From Carya illinoinensis (taxonomy: Eukaryota; Streptophyta; Magnoliopsida; Fagales; Juglandaceae), in assembly GCF_018687715.1 (NCBI RefSeq), contig NC_056752.1, positions 41,948,501 through 42,012,500 on the forward strand: 64,000 nt of DNA. The letters run 5' to 3'. Shown piece by piece: positions 22,420 through 44,087 of the stretch. The position numbers were made by a program, and so were the translations under genes. Under the pieces are notes generated by a model. That model saw only the letters and a program-made list of their open reading frames with translations. It had not been told where the DNA came from and did not search any database. Position 1 is the first letter of the stretch, and every line of letters starts with the position of its first letter.

Positions 22420-25400
22420 TCATGAAACACACTTGGTTGAGGAGCCAGTACCAGATTTAGCAGCATCAATGTCCACTCTACAAGATTGGGAAAAGAAAAT
22501 TTTGATTAGCGCTTCAGCATAGAATATCTATCTATAATATATTACTCAACTTTCACACAAGTGCACACTGAAATACACTAAACTGAATCTGCCTGTTTGC
22601 TTTTTAAAAGTCCATCCTCTTTCTCCCTTTCGTTTCTCTTTTGGATTACTCCATTTTATACATATTTAGTCATTTATCAAGTTCTCTCGCTGTCAGCCCA
22701 AACTCCATGCCCTTCAACCTGAGCTAGTCCCTGGGGAACTCAGCATGTTGTTGAGGAACATCAAGAAACTGCAGTGGGTGTCCCCTTATAACATCACCAG
22801 CTTATGAATTCCAATGCTATGTTAAGGACAAGTTTTTCAACAATGAGTTGTGTTAGAGGAACATCTAAAGAAAAAATTTTCGAACCTGCGTATGAGGATC
22901 TTCTGATTGTCCCACTATGGCACCAGAGATATAGGTTGCACCCGGACATAAATCACGTGGAACTTTCCCACTACTTTTGTCAAGAGACTGCACACTAACA
23001 TTTTCCTCCACGCCCTTCCCTTTGAAGGAGAAGTCTGAAGTGCCTTCAGTATAATTGGGAACATGAATAGAGGATCCAGTTCGTTTTGAAGTAAGATCTA
23101 GGCGTTCAATCAGTCGAGCAACACCAGCAATTCCTGCATTCATCTCACGCTGAACTCCTTTGCTTAGCTCCTTTACCGAGTTATTACGAGCAAGTAGCTT
23201 CTCCTTAAAGCCTCGGGTACTCTTTGAGATTGATTCCTTATATCTGTTACAAGACATCCACACACGACAATACAAGTGACAAAATGAGGAAACATCAGCT
23301 ACAGTAAGAACTGAAAGGCAGCATATCTACCTGGCTGAAGCAGCAGACAATTTAGATTTGAGTGTCTCTGGAAAGAATATCTCAGATGCACTTGGTCTTC
23401 CTGGACCATCAGATGGTGTCTGGCTATAAATAATTCTGGATGATGACACAAAACAGTAATAAGACACGGGGAGAACTACTGAACAAGTAATGCTGTGCTG
23501 GTAGACAGATGCAAGAAATTATTAATGTATTCGTCTAAAAAGAAAAATCTAAAATGGATTCCAAAGAACATATAACAAACCGGATGATAAAACTCAACAT
23601 GGGCAAAAACAAGATGATGCCACAAGAAGCAAGGCTAATAAATACCAAAGCATGAAATCACGTTACAGTAGACTAGATGTCCAGGGCACATACCTGGGAT
23701 TAACAGGGTTGTCTCTGTTGATATAAGTCCTGGGGACCAGATCAACATCCACCGCTCCTGGAGGTCGAAAGTTGATAGCAGAAGGCATGCCAGAAGATGG
23801 CGAACCACCCTCGGGTGACCCATAACATAAATTTGGATAACCTTCTGGGGAGGTCATGTATATTTGCGGTGACATATTTGCAGGGGAGGTGAAAGCAAGA
23901 ACTTGGGAAGGACCAAGCCCAGAAGATCTGTGTCTTTCCCTTCTGTGAATATAACGAGCTCTACTAGCAGCAGCAGACAGACGTTGCATAATATGCTCAT
24001 CAAAATCAGAGTCTTCTGAATAATAAGTGCCCTGGCAGTTTCAGTTTCACCTCTTATCAACAAGCAATTCTTTCATACTACACCAACCACCAAGCCTACA
24101 GATTCTTGATACTAGAATTCATATTAAATAAAATAACTCACGTGCTTGACCTCAAAGTCCTCGTGGAAATTATGAAGAGCTGTGGGAGCAGCTGAATAAA
24201 TGTTCTTTGACCTTGAGCGCCTTTCAATCTCCACAGCAGCTAGAAGCTCTTGGCTACGGTAGCAGAATCAATCAAGGATATTAAAAAAGATAAAGGAGGA
24301 GGGCAGGATCTTTTCCCAGAGAATTATATACCTGGCAGGGTCCTTTAAGAAAAGTAACTGGCAACATATTGGGCATTCTTTGCTTCTTTGAGACCTAAAA
24401 GAATACATAAATCCATCAAAGTAGAAACAGCAGACGTCATATGTGCGCAGGCGTGTATGTGTGGTGGGCATAAATCATGTACTTTTAGCTGAAGAAAATA
24501 AACATAATTAAATATTAAGTGATTATGTTACCATTCAAGGATACAGTGAAGATGATATTCATGTTTGCAACTCGTAATCTGAAAGAGGAAACAAGGCCCA
24601 AGGAGTTTAGAATTCCATTTAACAGTTAACCCAGGTGCAACTCCCTCCAAGCTGCAAGTTTTAGGAAAAAAACAAGTATGTATTGCTTCGAGAGATGCGT
24701 ATACATATTTGCATCATTCTTCTATACGTACACTGCTTTATATTTAAATATATAACATATTATGCAACATGGAATTATTATAAATCATAACTGGATATGT
24801 CATCAACCAGAGCAAATAGAAGGAAACATACTAAATGCAATAATGATTTCAATTGTTTTTATTCAAAAATCCCAAGCCTTCGTACCTCCACTGAATTATG
24901 GAAAAGGTAAACTTTACTATTGGTATATTTCAATTACCCACCAAGAAATAGATGTTCTCCTATATATATATATATATATATCATAAAAAAAATAACTCAC
25001 TATAAAAGGATCTATATATATCATAAAAAGGTAACTCACTATAAAAGGATTCATCCTCCTGATCATGATAAATTTTCCAGATTTCACAATTATATGAAAT
25101 TCGGATTGAACACAAATCAGTGACTCCAAGTAAAGAAAGATTAGATCACATCTGTCAATTATCTCCTCCAAGTTACAACAAAATAGAACTTCATTTTTAA
25201 AAGTAAATCACAACAAAATGTAACTAATTCAGAGAGCAAAAATGGGCAACTAGAAATCAGAGGATTTATCTAAATAACATAACCCACTTATTATATAATT
25301 TTAACACGACACAGTGATCATCATGATCGCTAGTACCGAGTCGCATTCCGAAAACCGACGCCCACTAAAATAGAAAGAGCATTAATATGATAAAAATTCC

Positions 25401-25890
25401 CATAATTCAATTGCCATGTCCAAGTCTCTAATAATTTACGTAATTTTCCCTCGTTCCTGTTCCTTTGAAAGTAGGGCCTATTAATCAGGATCACTCAGGT
25501 TAGCATTTTGAAACCACTTTCCTCGCGTTCTTAACAGGCCACCAAACAACTAAAAATAGAAAAGAAACCTAAAAAATAAATAAACTCCGCCATTAGTGTC
25601 AGAATCAAACGAAAGTACTTCCGAAGCCAAAAAGACTCCACGATCTCTTTCCAACTCAGTAAAAAAAAACGAACTCTTTTAAATGCATAACACGTACTGT
25701 AATTACAGAGAAACATATCCTAATGCGAGGATCATACAGTTGCAGGGTCAGCAGCGATGAAGGGCTCGAGGCATATACTGCAGGAGTCTTCGAAAGCATC
25801 ATCGGGAACTCCAGAGGAGGAAGATGCAGCTGAAACCACCGGATTCTGCAAAGAAGAAGACGGAAAAGAAGAGGGAGCAATATTTTCCAT
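22420..25890 (-). CDS. RHF1A: RING-H2 E3 ubiquitin ligase RHF1A-like
   Basis: Exons in transcript order: 25890-25738, 24578-24532, 24394-24332, 24253-24142, 24031-23694, 23435-23331, 23243 to about 22868, and possibly 22475-22420. The N-terminus MENIAPSSFP matches the RHF1A style. The RING-H2 finger is Cys37, Cys40, Cys55, His57, His60, Cys63, Cys74 and Cys77. The C-terminal block YKESISKS, KEKLLARNNSVKELSKG and REMNAGIAGVARLIERLD is nearly the same in Arabidopsis RHF1A, which ubiquitinates a cyclin-dependent kinase inhibitor during gametogenesis. The end is uncertain. The exon 7 frame can run to a stop at 22865-22867. Alternatively it can splice (weak donor ccgg/gtgcaa) to an exon encoding VDIDAAKSGTGSSTKCVS, with TGA at 22420-22422. 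Confidence 0.88.
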
Positions 25891-25999
25891 TGTCGTTGGC
25901 AGAGTGAGTTGGAGGAGGATTGCAGACAATGGACGAGAAAAAACTGGGACTTTTATGGAGAGGGAGGAGGAGAAGATGAAGAAGAAAGGAACCCTAGTA

Positions 26000-26004
<5 letters not shown>

Positions 26005-26037
<33 letters not shown>
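26005..26037. repeat. (GA)n microsatellite in the RHF1A 5' leader region
   Basis: About 16 GA units lie 115 bases upstream of the RHF1A ATG; on the transcribed strand they read CT. Pyrimidine repeats near plant transcription starts are common, and this may belong to the 5' UTR. Confidence 0.9.
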
Positions 26038-26040
<3 letters not shown>

Positions 26041-26129
26041 TCAAAGAAAAGAATTGTGGAGGAGAAGAGTGAAAGGCAGAAAACGCAGGAAAGAAAAACC
26101 CGATTCAGACGGTTTGATTTTGATATGAT

Positions 26130-27544
26130 CAAATCAAATCTCAATTATTTATTGCTTACTAATCTGTTTTAATTACGACTTTCAGATTTCAGTGAGATTT
26201 TTCCTTAAATTTAGTATTGGATTCTCCAATATTTAATGCCCTTTTGCATACACATTAATATATCTGTACAAAAACATAAACTTTGGACGTAGAAACCCAC
26301 CATCATCCTCTACTTTCCTTCTTTTATATATGAAAAAGTTAACAACTACCAAACAAACATCTTCATTCAACTTAGGTTACATGTGTCGTCTCATCGTGTG
26401 ACATGCTGTCGATTACACATATTAGTCTGTTTTAGTTGGATAGTAATTTAATAAATATTAATGTTGATAACTAAAAGATAATCTCACGAATATTTCATCA
26501 TATTATAAAATTATTTTTATAATAAAATAAATTTAAAAATTACATAAAAGTTAAAACTACGTCAGGTTATGAAATTATTTTTATATAATATTTTTGTGAT
26601 GAATCACTCTTCTCTTTATATTTTTTAGATTATCTGAAAAGTAAAATGTGTATTTTGTAGAGTCGTAGACCATCAAATACGAGGCTGTTTTATTGTTGCC
26701 ATCAAAATACAAACTAGTCGTCCAAATAGAATGGCATCTTTTGTAAACATAAATCCCGTTTCCATCTTGGATTCTTGGATGTTTGGTAGGAAGTTACCCT
26801 CACCCCATCACTCACGCTACGTTGATACCATCAACATATGATGTGTCATATTCGTTGTTTGTAAGTAAATAGCATAAAAAAATTGATAGCCATTCAATAA
26901 AAAAAAATACTTTAATTACAAAAAGATTACATTAAAATAAATATATGTTAAATTATAAAATTATTTTTATTATAAAATAAATGTAATGGATATCATAAAA
27001 TCATATTAATTTATAGATTTATTTTGTATCTATAATGATTCTCTTTAATAAATATTGCAAAATAGAGAGGTCAAGATTAAAAAAAAGTACAATTATGCTA
27101 TGTTATCATTTCACTTTAGAGTCGAAACAATATATTTTTATTTTAATTTGAAATTAATAGAAGTATTTTGGTAGATATAAGTCAGTTTTTGAAATTTTTA
27201 TCTTAACAAATAATAGTTAATCTAATGTTTGCTAGATTTGTTGAGCCAGTATATTATAATACAAGTTAAATGAGAGTATAGTATATCATTAAATGGGGAA
27301 AATGCGACATACCACTTATTTGGGTTATGTCAGATGTTACACTTTCATTTCATTTCTATTCAAGATTTGAAAAATAAAAATCGGACACAGATTCAAGTAA
27401 GAACTGATTCATGAATTGAGCAATTTATAACAATTTTAAATAGGTTATTTTAGTATAGATAAAAATATTATAAATCATAAATAATACAATTCAAGCATCT
27501 CATATAGTGTAAAAAAAAAAAAAAACACAAAATATAAATTCATT
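26130..27544. other. AT-rich intergenic DNA upstream of RHF1A
   Basis: The first few hundred bases should hold the RHF1A promoter (transcribed leftwards). Two related AT-rich segments, near 26505-26600 and 26940-27030, share aaattatttttat and ataaaataaat with the segment near 760-800, suggesting a small dispersed transposon. No coding frames of interest were seen. Confidence 0.4.
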
Positions 27545-28484
27545 ATAGCCTCTCGCCTTCACCTTCCGACCACAGCCGTCGACCGACACCTCTTGCTCAT
27601 TTTGGCATACCAACCCTGACACACTAGAGCATACACTCCTCAGTTGCCATCTATCCCGTATTGTTTGGCATCAATCTCCATGGCCCCTCAACATCGAAAC
27701 TTTCTCATCTCAACCCATACAAAACTGGATTAACCTAATAGTTTCCCTCAATCCCACTCTAAACCTCTCTCCAGACCAAATCCATCCATTCCAAATCTTT
27801 GACTCCATAGCTATAAATCAAACTTGGATGCTCCGTAACAAAGCCAATCAGGGACAAACCATCCCTTCTACTTCAGAAATCTCAAAGCCAGTCAATCGCC
27901 TTTCTATAGAACACACCATAGCCTGGCAAAAAAAACCAAAGATCCCCCCCATCTTGCAAACTGGTCAGCCCCTCCTTTTGGTTTCTTGAAGGTCAATTAC
28001 GAATTTACGATGCGGCTATCTGAGAAAACTTCACCATTATTGCAGGCATGTGCAGCAACAATAGAGGATAAATTCTTAAGTCATTGGCAAAAAGCATCCA
28101 AGCATCTACCCCTCCCTATGGTGAAGCACAAGCAACTTTGATGGCTATCAAATAAACTCTAGCGCTCAAAGCTCAATTCATCTACTTAGAAGGCGACTCA
28201 CGACTCATCTGCAAAGCTATCAGTAATTGCCTTGAAGATATAGATTGGTCTATCCAAAGCATTGTCAAGGATTTTTGACAGTTCATTCACGGACTGGAGA
28301 TCTTTATATGTCCCCGTAAGTGCCAACCATATGCCATATGAGCTTGCTCAAAAGGTTACTAACTCACTACGCATTATCCAGGATCCTGTTACATATGACT
28401 CTCTGTATTGGTCCCATACTGGATTTGATCCCCTATAGTTTTTTTATTAGTAATATTTATTTTTGGGTTGGAAAAAAAAAAAAA
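27545..28484 (+). mobile_element. Decayed LINE 3' end with RNase H-like domain
   Basis: Read in three frames on the plus strand, the segment shows the tail of a plant LINE/RNase H polyprotein: WINLIVSLNPTLNLSPDQI, LRNKANQGQ, then an RVT_3-type RNase H with FGFLKVNYDAA, YGEAQATLMAIK, YLEGDSRLICKAI and NHMPYELAQKVT. Several stops and frameshifts interrupt it. It ends in a 13-base A-run at about 28471-28484. Target duplications were not identified. Confidence 0.75.
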
Positions 28485-29931
28485 ACTAGTTTTAATAAAA
28501 ATATAATATGAATTCAAATAGTTTCAATAAATATGTAATTTATATATTTAACCACAATTGTCCACATTTTATTGCCTCATATACGAAAAAGATAAAGATC
28601 ATTAAATTAAATTATAAGCATATGAGCAAATGTAGTATTTTATATACAATCATAAACTTAATATAAAATACTCATTTATCTCCTAATTCTTTTGTTTACA
28701 AAGAAAAAAAAAAGAACTACATGTTTTATCTTTCAATTTTACGCGATTCTTAACTTCTTATTGAATACAATGAAGAAAAAGTTAATATATAATTATTTCT
28801 ATCATATTTTTGTACGAGAATTAAAAAAGAGAAATCATATTTATCATCCTTATACCACACATCAACATATGATGTGTCATTTGTATCATTCTATTTAAAC
28901 ACATATTAATATGTGTATTTAAATAGAAGAACAAAAATGACATATTATTTTTTTCTTTCTATTTTTGGTGTGTGGTGTAAGGAATGATAAATATAATTTT
29001 TCATTAAAAAATCTAAGTTGCTAAACAATATAAAAATAAATACAGCTTTGAATCGGTTGATATTTATTCAAACAATCTAAAATTGATTAAAATTGACCTA
29101 AATCGAAATATTGGAGCTGTTCAGTGAATGATTCAAAAAGTTCACTAAAATCAATTCAGTTTCTTACCGATTCAACTTATCGAACAATTTTTTAGAGCCT
29201 TAATTTAATTACACTATGTTTTTGTAGCGTTGTCATTGACTATTAAATCGGCCCTTAGTCTTTAAATAAGAAATTTAACTATTGATGAATGATATCATTA
29301 CAATAGGATAAGAGTAGAATGTGATTGTAATATAGAGGTTCTTGCGCCCTTATTCAATAATATTGTATTAAGGGTAATGCTTATCTCCCACACAAAACTA
29401 CCTAAGTTGCTATCAATTTTGTTTTACTTAATAATTAAGAAAATATTTTTAAATATTTTGTTGAATTTTTTATTAAAAAATATAAAAAAATGTATAAAAA
29501 AATAAAAAAAATAAAAAAACTTTAGCCTATTCGATAGTCACCTTCGATGAATTTTATCTGTAATTGTAACTGGATCCATGTTTTAATAAGTATCATTTCT
29601 CCCTCAATTCTTGAACTTATTAATTCAGAAAATATTAATCACGATGCATAATGTCACGTCTAATTAGAATGAAGTGATCATAATTATTAGGGAAATTTAT
29701 TTTTGAAAAAAAAAAAAATCATCTACTAAGAAAATCTACTCTTGTACGCATAGATGGGACTAGATTATTATCAACGGTTCCGTACAACCCAAAGTCAATC
29801 CAGCGGCTGTTACTTCCCTACACGCGAGTCCCTTGCTGAGAGTCCATGTAGTGCGCTCACATACCGCTATATGGTCATCTCCAAGCTAATATCTTGGCCC
29901 TCTCTCGCTCGCAGTTTCAGCGGAACTCAAA
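28485..29931. other. AT-rich intergenic DNA upstream of RH58
   Basis: A hairpin-like AT-rich stretch lies at about 28840-29000 (taccacacatcaacatatga and catattaatatgtg facing gtgtggtgtaag). Around 29380-29530 are further A-runs. From 29750 the sequence becomes GC-balanced, and this is the probable RH58 promoter and 5' leader. A 75-codon frame at 29754-29981 overlaps the RH58 start in another frame and looks accidental. Confidence 0.4.
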
Positions 29932-32900
29932 ATGGGTACTCTTTCAGTTACTGGACTTCTCTTCCAATCACAAAACCCTAAACCCAGAATCCCGTTCTCC
30001 ACTAACTTCACAAATCAAGTTCTCTTCCCTAACCCATTATCCAAACTAAGGCTTTTACAAGCGCTTCCCAACTCTTCTTCCATATCCATCGAAGAAAATC
30101 CTGGAAAGAAGGCCCCCACTCTCCGAGAGATCTGCCAAGGTCACGTTCCCGAACACGTAATACGCAGGTCTTATTCTAACTGTCACTGTGTTTAAATCAG
30201 TGCTTTCTATTACAATACCATCAATAAAGCTCATCATTTGATTACATGGTTATGACACGTGAAAATTACAAGTTAGATACTGGAAAATGGAAATGCAATA
30301 AAGCTGAAATAAACTTTCATATTCAAGGGCTGAGGAGGTTGGATATACTAGACCAACAGATGTACAACTACAAGCACTGCCAATTCTGTTTTCAGGGTGT
30401 GATTGCATTCTTCATGCGCAGGTTAAGTCTGCGCCATCGAAACTGATTTCGCGTTTTATTTTTTCACTATAATTAATACTATTTTCGTATGATTCATGTC
30501 TGTCCCGATGTGTACTGACCAGTCTTTATGTGGTATATATATTTTTTTGTTGGGATCCTTTAGACAGGTTCTGGGAAGACACTGGCATACTTGCTGCTGA
30601 TCTTTTCTGTCATAAATACTCAAAAATCCGCTGTGCAAGCAGTGATAGTAGTGCCCACCCGGGAACTTGGCATGCAAGTAAGAGTGTCATTCATGAGTTC
30701 TCTCTCGCTTAAAGTTTTATTTTTCTCATTTTCTATTCACTATAATAATATTGTTATCTCTCTCTCTCAATAAAAGGTCACGAAAGTTGCTCGGATGTTG
30801 GCTGCGAAGCATGTTGAACTTGAGTTGGAGCAGAAATGTTGTACTGTCATGGCTCTTTTAGATGGAGGAATGTTGAAAAGGCACAAGAGTTGGCTAAAGG
30901 TGCTGCATATTTCTGTTTTCATTATAAAAGTTTCATGGCTTTGATGTTAGTAAAATAAAGGCTAGTAGTTGATAAGGTGCCGATGTCTGTTGCTGAAACT
31001 TTTGTTCCATGCTTAACATTCTGAATGAACTTTAAACATCGGTTAAATCCTACCCGTTTGAGAAAACATTCAACAAATAAACAATAAAAAATGAAACAAT
31101 TATTTGTTTTTTTCCCCTTGGTTTTTCCTCTTGCTAGAGCCTATTTTGCTCTCACAGTGCCCTATGTGATACAATTTGACTACATATTTGCTTCTTTTGG
31201 TGCCATAGTAGGTGGGGGAATGTATAACAAGTTATCATAAGAAAAACAAATTTTGTTTACCAATCAAAAAAAGAAGTCGTGTAGAGGAGTGACTGTGGAG
31301 TCGGTTGACTCTGAGCATTATGGGATTCTGCTCTAAAAAAAAAAGCTGGAATTTGTGTTCGCATTTTAATGGAAAATCTTCTTGGTGAATAGAAGCATTG
31401 TAAGTTAATATGACGTATATTGACTGGGTCTTAAGTAGGACTGAATAGCCGGATGGGGAGTCTAGTTGAATTATAAGTTGCAGTGCAAGGTGGATTCATA
31501 TGCAGATTCATGAAAGGCTCTGTAGTTTATTTTTTATTAGCCTCTTCTTTTGCAGAATTTTCTGGTACTTCCGAGGATATATTATAGTTTTCAATAATAT
31601 ATATGATTAAGAGTATTGTCCTGACCTAAACAAGTTACAATTTTGTTTTGTTTGTCATTTTTGTGGCATTGCGGTACTTGATATGGACATTTTTAGCTTT
31701 TCGCATTTGCTTATTGACCAGTTACTGATAGTACTAAGTAGCCAGAAGAAGATTATGCATATCTTTTGAACAATTTTTCAAAGCATAACAATTTCAGGCA
31801 GAGCCCCCTACAATACTTGTCGCAACAATAAGAAGTTTGTGCCAGATGCTGGAGAAGCAAACCTTAAAGCTTGAGTCAATGAGGGTACTGATAATTGATG
31901 AGGTAGTTGAATTTTAATTTTACTTTTTGGTTTGACAGCTACTCTTTTATGGCTTAAAGATGTGTAAACAAATGTTATGCTTACAAAATGTTTAGACGAG
32001 TCCCTGGAATTCAGACGATATTTGTTTACAAAGAGGAACGAAAGCACAGATTTGACTATCTTATATGTGCTTTATTGGAACTTTAAGACAGCGAGGGAAA
32101 ACAGCATTTGCATTAAAGGAATTTTTTGTTCCAAATATATTCCCGAGACTAATTTCACTTGAACTGTTCTATTTGTTGCCATCTTATTTATTCCTTTTCT
32201 ACAGGCTTTTGTTTTATGAAATAGTCTTCTACAGACAGTGAAATTTCAAGTTTAATATTGTGTTAGGTTGATTTCATGTTCAATTCTTCAAAAGAAGTCA
32301 GTTCTCTTCGAAAGCTTTTGACCTCATATTCATCACTCAACAACCGTCAGACTGTTTTTGCCAGTGCATCCATCCCTCAGCACAGACGATTTTTGTATGA
32401 CTGTATACAGCAAAAGTGGACCAAGGTTTGCTGATTTCTGGTTACACTGTTATCTTCATTGGGATTTGACATGATACCACCACTGTTTGTCTTGCATATT
32501 ATGATTTTTGTATAATTAACAGAATGATGTGATTCATGTCCATGCCAATCCAATTCAGCCCATGCCATCATGCCTATATCATAGATTTGTGGTAAGAAAT
32601 TTTTAGAGTGCAAGTCATACTCTGTTGTGCTTCTCATTTGAAACATGCTAATCCTGTGTTGCATGACAGATTTGTGGCAAGAACAGAAAGCATCAGATTT
32701 TGCTCTCCTTACTACAGTCTGATGCACCTGAGTCTAGCATTATCTTCGTTGGTGAGCAGGTCCACAGAATATATCCTTCTCTATTAATTCATTTCTTAAA
32801 ACTGATGTAGTCTTTAAATTATCTTTGTTGATGAGTATGTCAATGTTTTTTCTAAGGTATTATTTTATGAAGATATCCACTAGGTGTTGTGGTTATTATT

Positions 32901-33955
32901 GGCCATTTTTGCGAGTTGAATCACCTGGTACATATAGATATCTCATGGGTCTAGTGAAGATATAATGTCCAAACCACAAAGTAATATATTGACACTAATG
33001 TGTCATGTTAGCGTCAAATATATCTTTTATGAATAGCATGTAAGATCATCATGCTGCATCAATAAATCTTGCAATATATTCCAACTATGAGTCCACCCTT
33101 TCCCAAATTGCCCAATTGTCTAAGAGACTAAATCAACTCATGTCAACACAATCAATCAAGCCTTGTATTTGTTGACCAAGATGTACTAATCTTTCTAGCC
33201 CACAATAGGAATGAAAAAGACCAGGTGCAGTTGAGATCTTTGAAGCTAGGAATTGGTAGCATAGTTGCATTAGTTTGTATGGGATGTAATCATCAACTAG
33301 ATTTGGATCCCTGGAGATAGATCTCAATCAGGATCAATTTAGTTCTCTCTTTTGAAATAAATGTGATGATTTATCTGGTGAACTGAGATCTATATCTTAT
33401 CTACTTTTGCAGTCTGAGAAGTCGAAGAAGGCTGGAAATACCCCATCAACCACTTTATTAGTTGAGTTTTTGGAGGCTTCATATGTGGGTTGCTCAGACA
33501 TCCATCTTCTGGAAGAAGACACGAATTTCCATTTACGAGCAGCTTCTCTCTCAGTAAGTGGTGTTCAGTTCCCCTATGGATGAATGTGAGAGATTGGTTT
33601 GCACACAAGATGGACTAATGTTTCAGGAAAATTGTTTTCTTAGGTTTTAGAACACAAAATCCTAGTTATGTTAACTCCATTTTTTTTAATACAGGAAGTG
33701 AGACGAGGAAACTATATCCTAGTAGCAACGGATATAGCGGCTAGGGGAGTTGACCTGCCAGAAACAACTCATATATACAACTTTGATCTGCCAAGAACTG
33801 CTGTAGATTATCTTCATCGAGCTGGAAGAACAGGTAGGAAACCATTTTCGGAGAACAAATGTACTGTTACCAGCATTCTATCGTCAGAGGAGCGATTTGT
33901 TTTGAAAAGATACGAAAATGAATTGTTGTTTAACTGTGAAGAACTCATTTTATAG
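29932..33955 (+). CDS. RH58: DEAD-box-like ATP-dependent RNA helicase, chloroplast (RH58)
   Basis: Ten exons give 463 residues: 29932-30167, 30328-30421, 30564-30677, 30777-30899, 31798-31902, 32267-32425, 32523-32591, 32670-32759, 33413-33553 and 33695-33955. Residues 1-60 are Ser/Asn/Pro-rich, fitting a plastid transit peptide. The motifs in order are the Q-motif region GYTRPTDVQ (84-92), TGSGKT (111-116), [12 protein letters not shown] (223-226), SAS (257-259), [10 protein letters not shown] (388-397) and HRAGRTGR (418-425). Arabidopsis RH58 has the same DEVD and SAS variants, so they are family traits. The product should unwind RNA in plastids. The gene converges on APL1, as neighbours At5g19210 and At5g19220 suggest. 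Confidence 0.93.
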
Positions 33956-35388
33956 ACTTGGGGTTTTTTTCTTCACTCATAGAAATGAGCAACCCCCCCT
34001 CCCTCCCCAAAAAAAAAAACAAGAAAATGCATGTAGAGACATACTTACAGTAGCTGGAAGTGATACTCTAAATGTTCGGTGCACCAGTGTGAATTTAGCT
34101 GACTTGGCTTGAGACAAAGGATAAAATTCTGTAATTGGTTTTAGTTTGGAAGAGCATATGAAGATTTTCAGCTGGAACAAATTGGGGAATCTTTGGATAA
34201 ATTGCACTCTATAATATAATGGATGCTTCTAGCTGAAGTATATTACAATGTATTTCGTTTATGGACAACCAATATTTTCATACAACCGACGCCATTTCTT
34301 GATGAGTGAATGAATTACTTGACTTCAGAAGCTCTGTGCTTTCACAAAATCATTTCATTCTAATGCTTGATATGGCTACCAATTGATGTGAGAAGCACTG
34401 GTTTCTGTTGTAGGAGCAGAGAACATCATTTTTTTGGGTTGTTGTTGCACCTCACTATGTTAAAGGGGTAACTGTTGATGCTCGGGATGTTACGGCATAC
34501 ATGGTGCCTTAATAGGATCTTGTGATAACGCACCTTCAAATGGGTATTAACAAAATGAGTTATGAATTTTGCCCGTTTTAAAATTTGGCCACAACAAGCC
34601 ACTTTTTGATTTTTGCATTTTTTTAATCTGTTGTTTGTTTGAAGTGATCTTTTTAGAAGAGAACAAAAAAGATGAAAAACCAGTTTACCTTTTAAAGATC
34701 TACATAATTCCTTCTGTGTCAACATTGTATTGAAAATCACCGGGATCGTGAAATTGATTCATTTGCAATTCTAACTCAAGAAATTATATTGGCAGTCGTG
34801 AGTGTGTAAATATTGTGCAATTACTTCGAAAAAAGTAAATAAATACATGACTCACAGAAAAAAAAAGTTAATTTTTTAATAGTGGATTCTATTCTTTTTC
34901 AAAGTGACTGTATGATATTTGCACACTTCACAACTCTATATATCATTACTCTTCTAATTCACGTGAAAGTGAGTGAAATTTGTGAAAAACCTCAAAAATC
35001 TTGTCTTATGGGATTTCCAATTAAGTAGCAAATTTTTCATTTCCAAGTCCCTTCTTCCCCCAGCAGGAAACATGTATCTAGCTTCAGCATACCTTAATAA
35101 GATTTTTTCTCTTCTTTCTTATAAAGAATTTGGACTGTTTTAAAACGGAGCTAAGACGTTGGGTTGATTCACCCAAAAAGAAAACAAAGGTTAGAACTTT
35201 CTCAGACTGATAAAAACTTCTCTCTTTCATAAAAAGTTTAGTATTGAACACATCCAAATATGCATGCTTTGATCTCCTTTGTTTTCATTACATTGATGGT
35301 TATGGTGGAAAACATGACCCACAAGTGTTGTTCTCTCTTGTTTTCTATCCGAACCAATAAAAAATGGCTTAAGAGGATGGACAGATTG
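33956..35388. other. Convergent spacer between RH58 and APL1
   Basis: It holds the 3' UTRs of both genes. A C-rich then A-rich tract lies at 33992-34019. A segment at 34800-34935 is AT-rich with a hairpin-like layout and may be a MITE remnant. No gene was recognised. Confidence 0.5.
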
Positions 35389-43079
<7,691 letters not shown>

Positions 43080-43904
43080 ATTTGTAGGAGAGTCGAGGAG
43101 AAAGTTGGAAATTGGTTAAACGAAGAGGGTCGAATGTGAAGGGCTATAAAAGGGAGAGCGAGCAGAGCAACTTGGGGAGTGACTTTGATCGCCATGACAT
43201 GCATGCTAGGTATTGGAGGATTGGGCCACGTTATCCAAAATCAATTGCATCCACCAGTTTTGTTTTGGTTGGGTCTTCGTGGCCCTCTCGAACGAATTGT
43301 GTAATTACCTATTCGTGCTCACTCTTGGCACGAAATTACGAAGCAAGGAATATTCTATATGTTGGTGCTGGACGGCAGTGGCGTGCTGCCTTCTCGAGAT
43401 TTTTGGTTCAGCGTGATCGTATATGTGATTTCCTTATGCTCTCGTTATTTGTATTTTCTCATCACATGCTTGATTTTATGCGAGAAAGGGGACAATGCCA
43501 TTGGCTTTGGATCAAACATCAATCAATAATGATAATCAACGTCGTGAATGCCATCAAAGTACAAGAAAAGCTTATTGGGTTCGAAAACAAGATTGGCCTA
43601 TTACACGGGATAAATTAAAGAATAAAAGAGAAAAAGATGATCAGAGTTCAACTCGATGTGGCGCTAGGGGTGTTCAACCGGATACCGGACCAGATTTTCG
43701 GATATACCCGGCCTGGAACCTGTGTTTAAAATTGGAGACAATATCACAGTGGCGCAGTCGTTTAACCATTATATCTGTGAAAACATTGATATGAACGTAG
43801 ATGCAGCGTGTGAGAGACTTTGCAACCTGCATGCTATATATCATTGTGAAGACACGCCCTCTCGGATGCTTTCAAAAGATATAAACAATGGAAAAATATA
43901 GTTG

Positions 43905-44044
43905 CAAGCACAATTGTACACTAATCTGTGCACCAATGTGATGTGATTGGTTAAAAAATAGATTTTATTGAAAACAATGTTAATTTAAATTTTAAGTATG
44001 AATAAATCAGTATTGATATACAGATTAGTACGCGACTGTGCTTG
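43905..44044. mobile_element. MITE with 25-bp terminal inverted repeats
   Basis: The left end starts caagcacaattg and runs to acactaatctgt; the right end, reverse-complemented, starts caagcacagtcg and runs to tactaatctgt. The element is 140 bp, without a frame. A clear target duplication was not seen. Confidence 0.7.
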
Positions 44045-44087
44045 TATATAACAAAACTCATAACCAATTAAAGAAAATGATATATAG

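Noticed and set aside
25757..26172. Overlapping 87- and 123-codon frames antisense to RHF1A exon 1
   Set aside because: They are produced by the antisense of exon 1 and the GA microsatellite (Glu-Arg repeat).
43112..43618. 168-codon frame upstream of APL1
   Set aside because: No recognisable motif; it starts in the APL1 leader region and has Trp/Arg-rich, random-looking composition.
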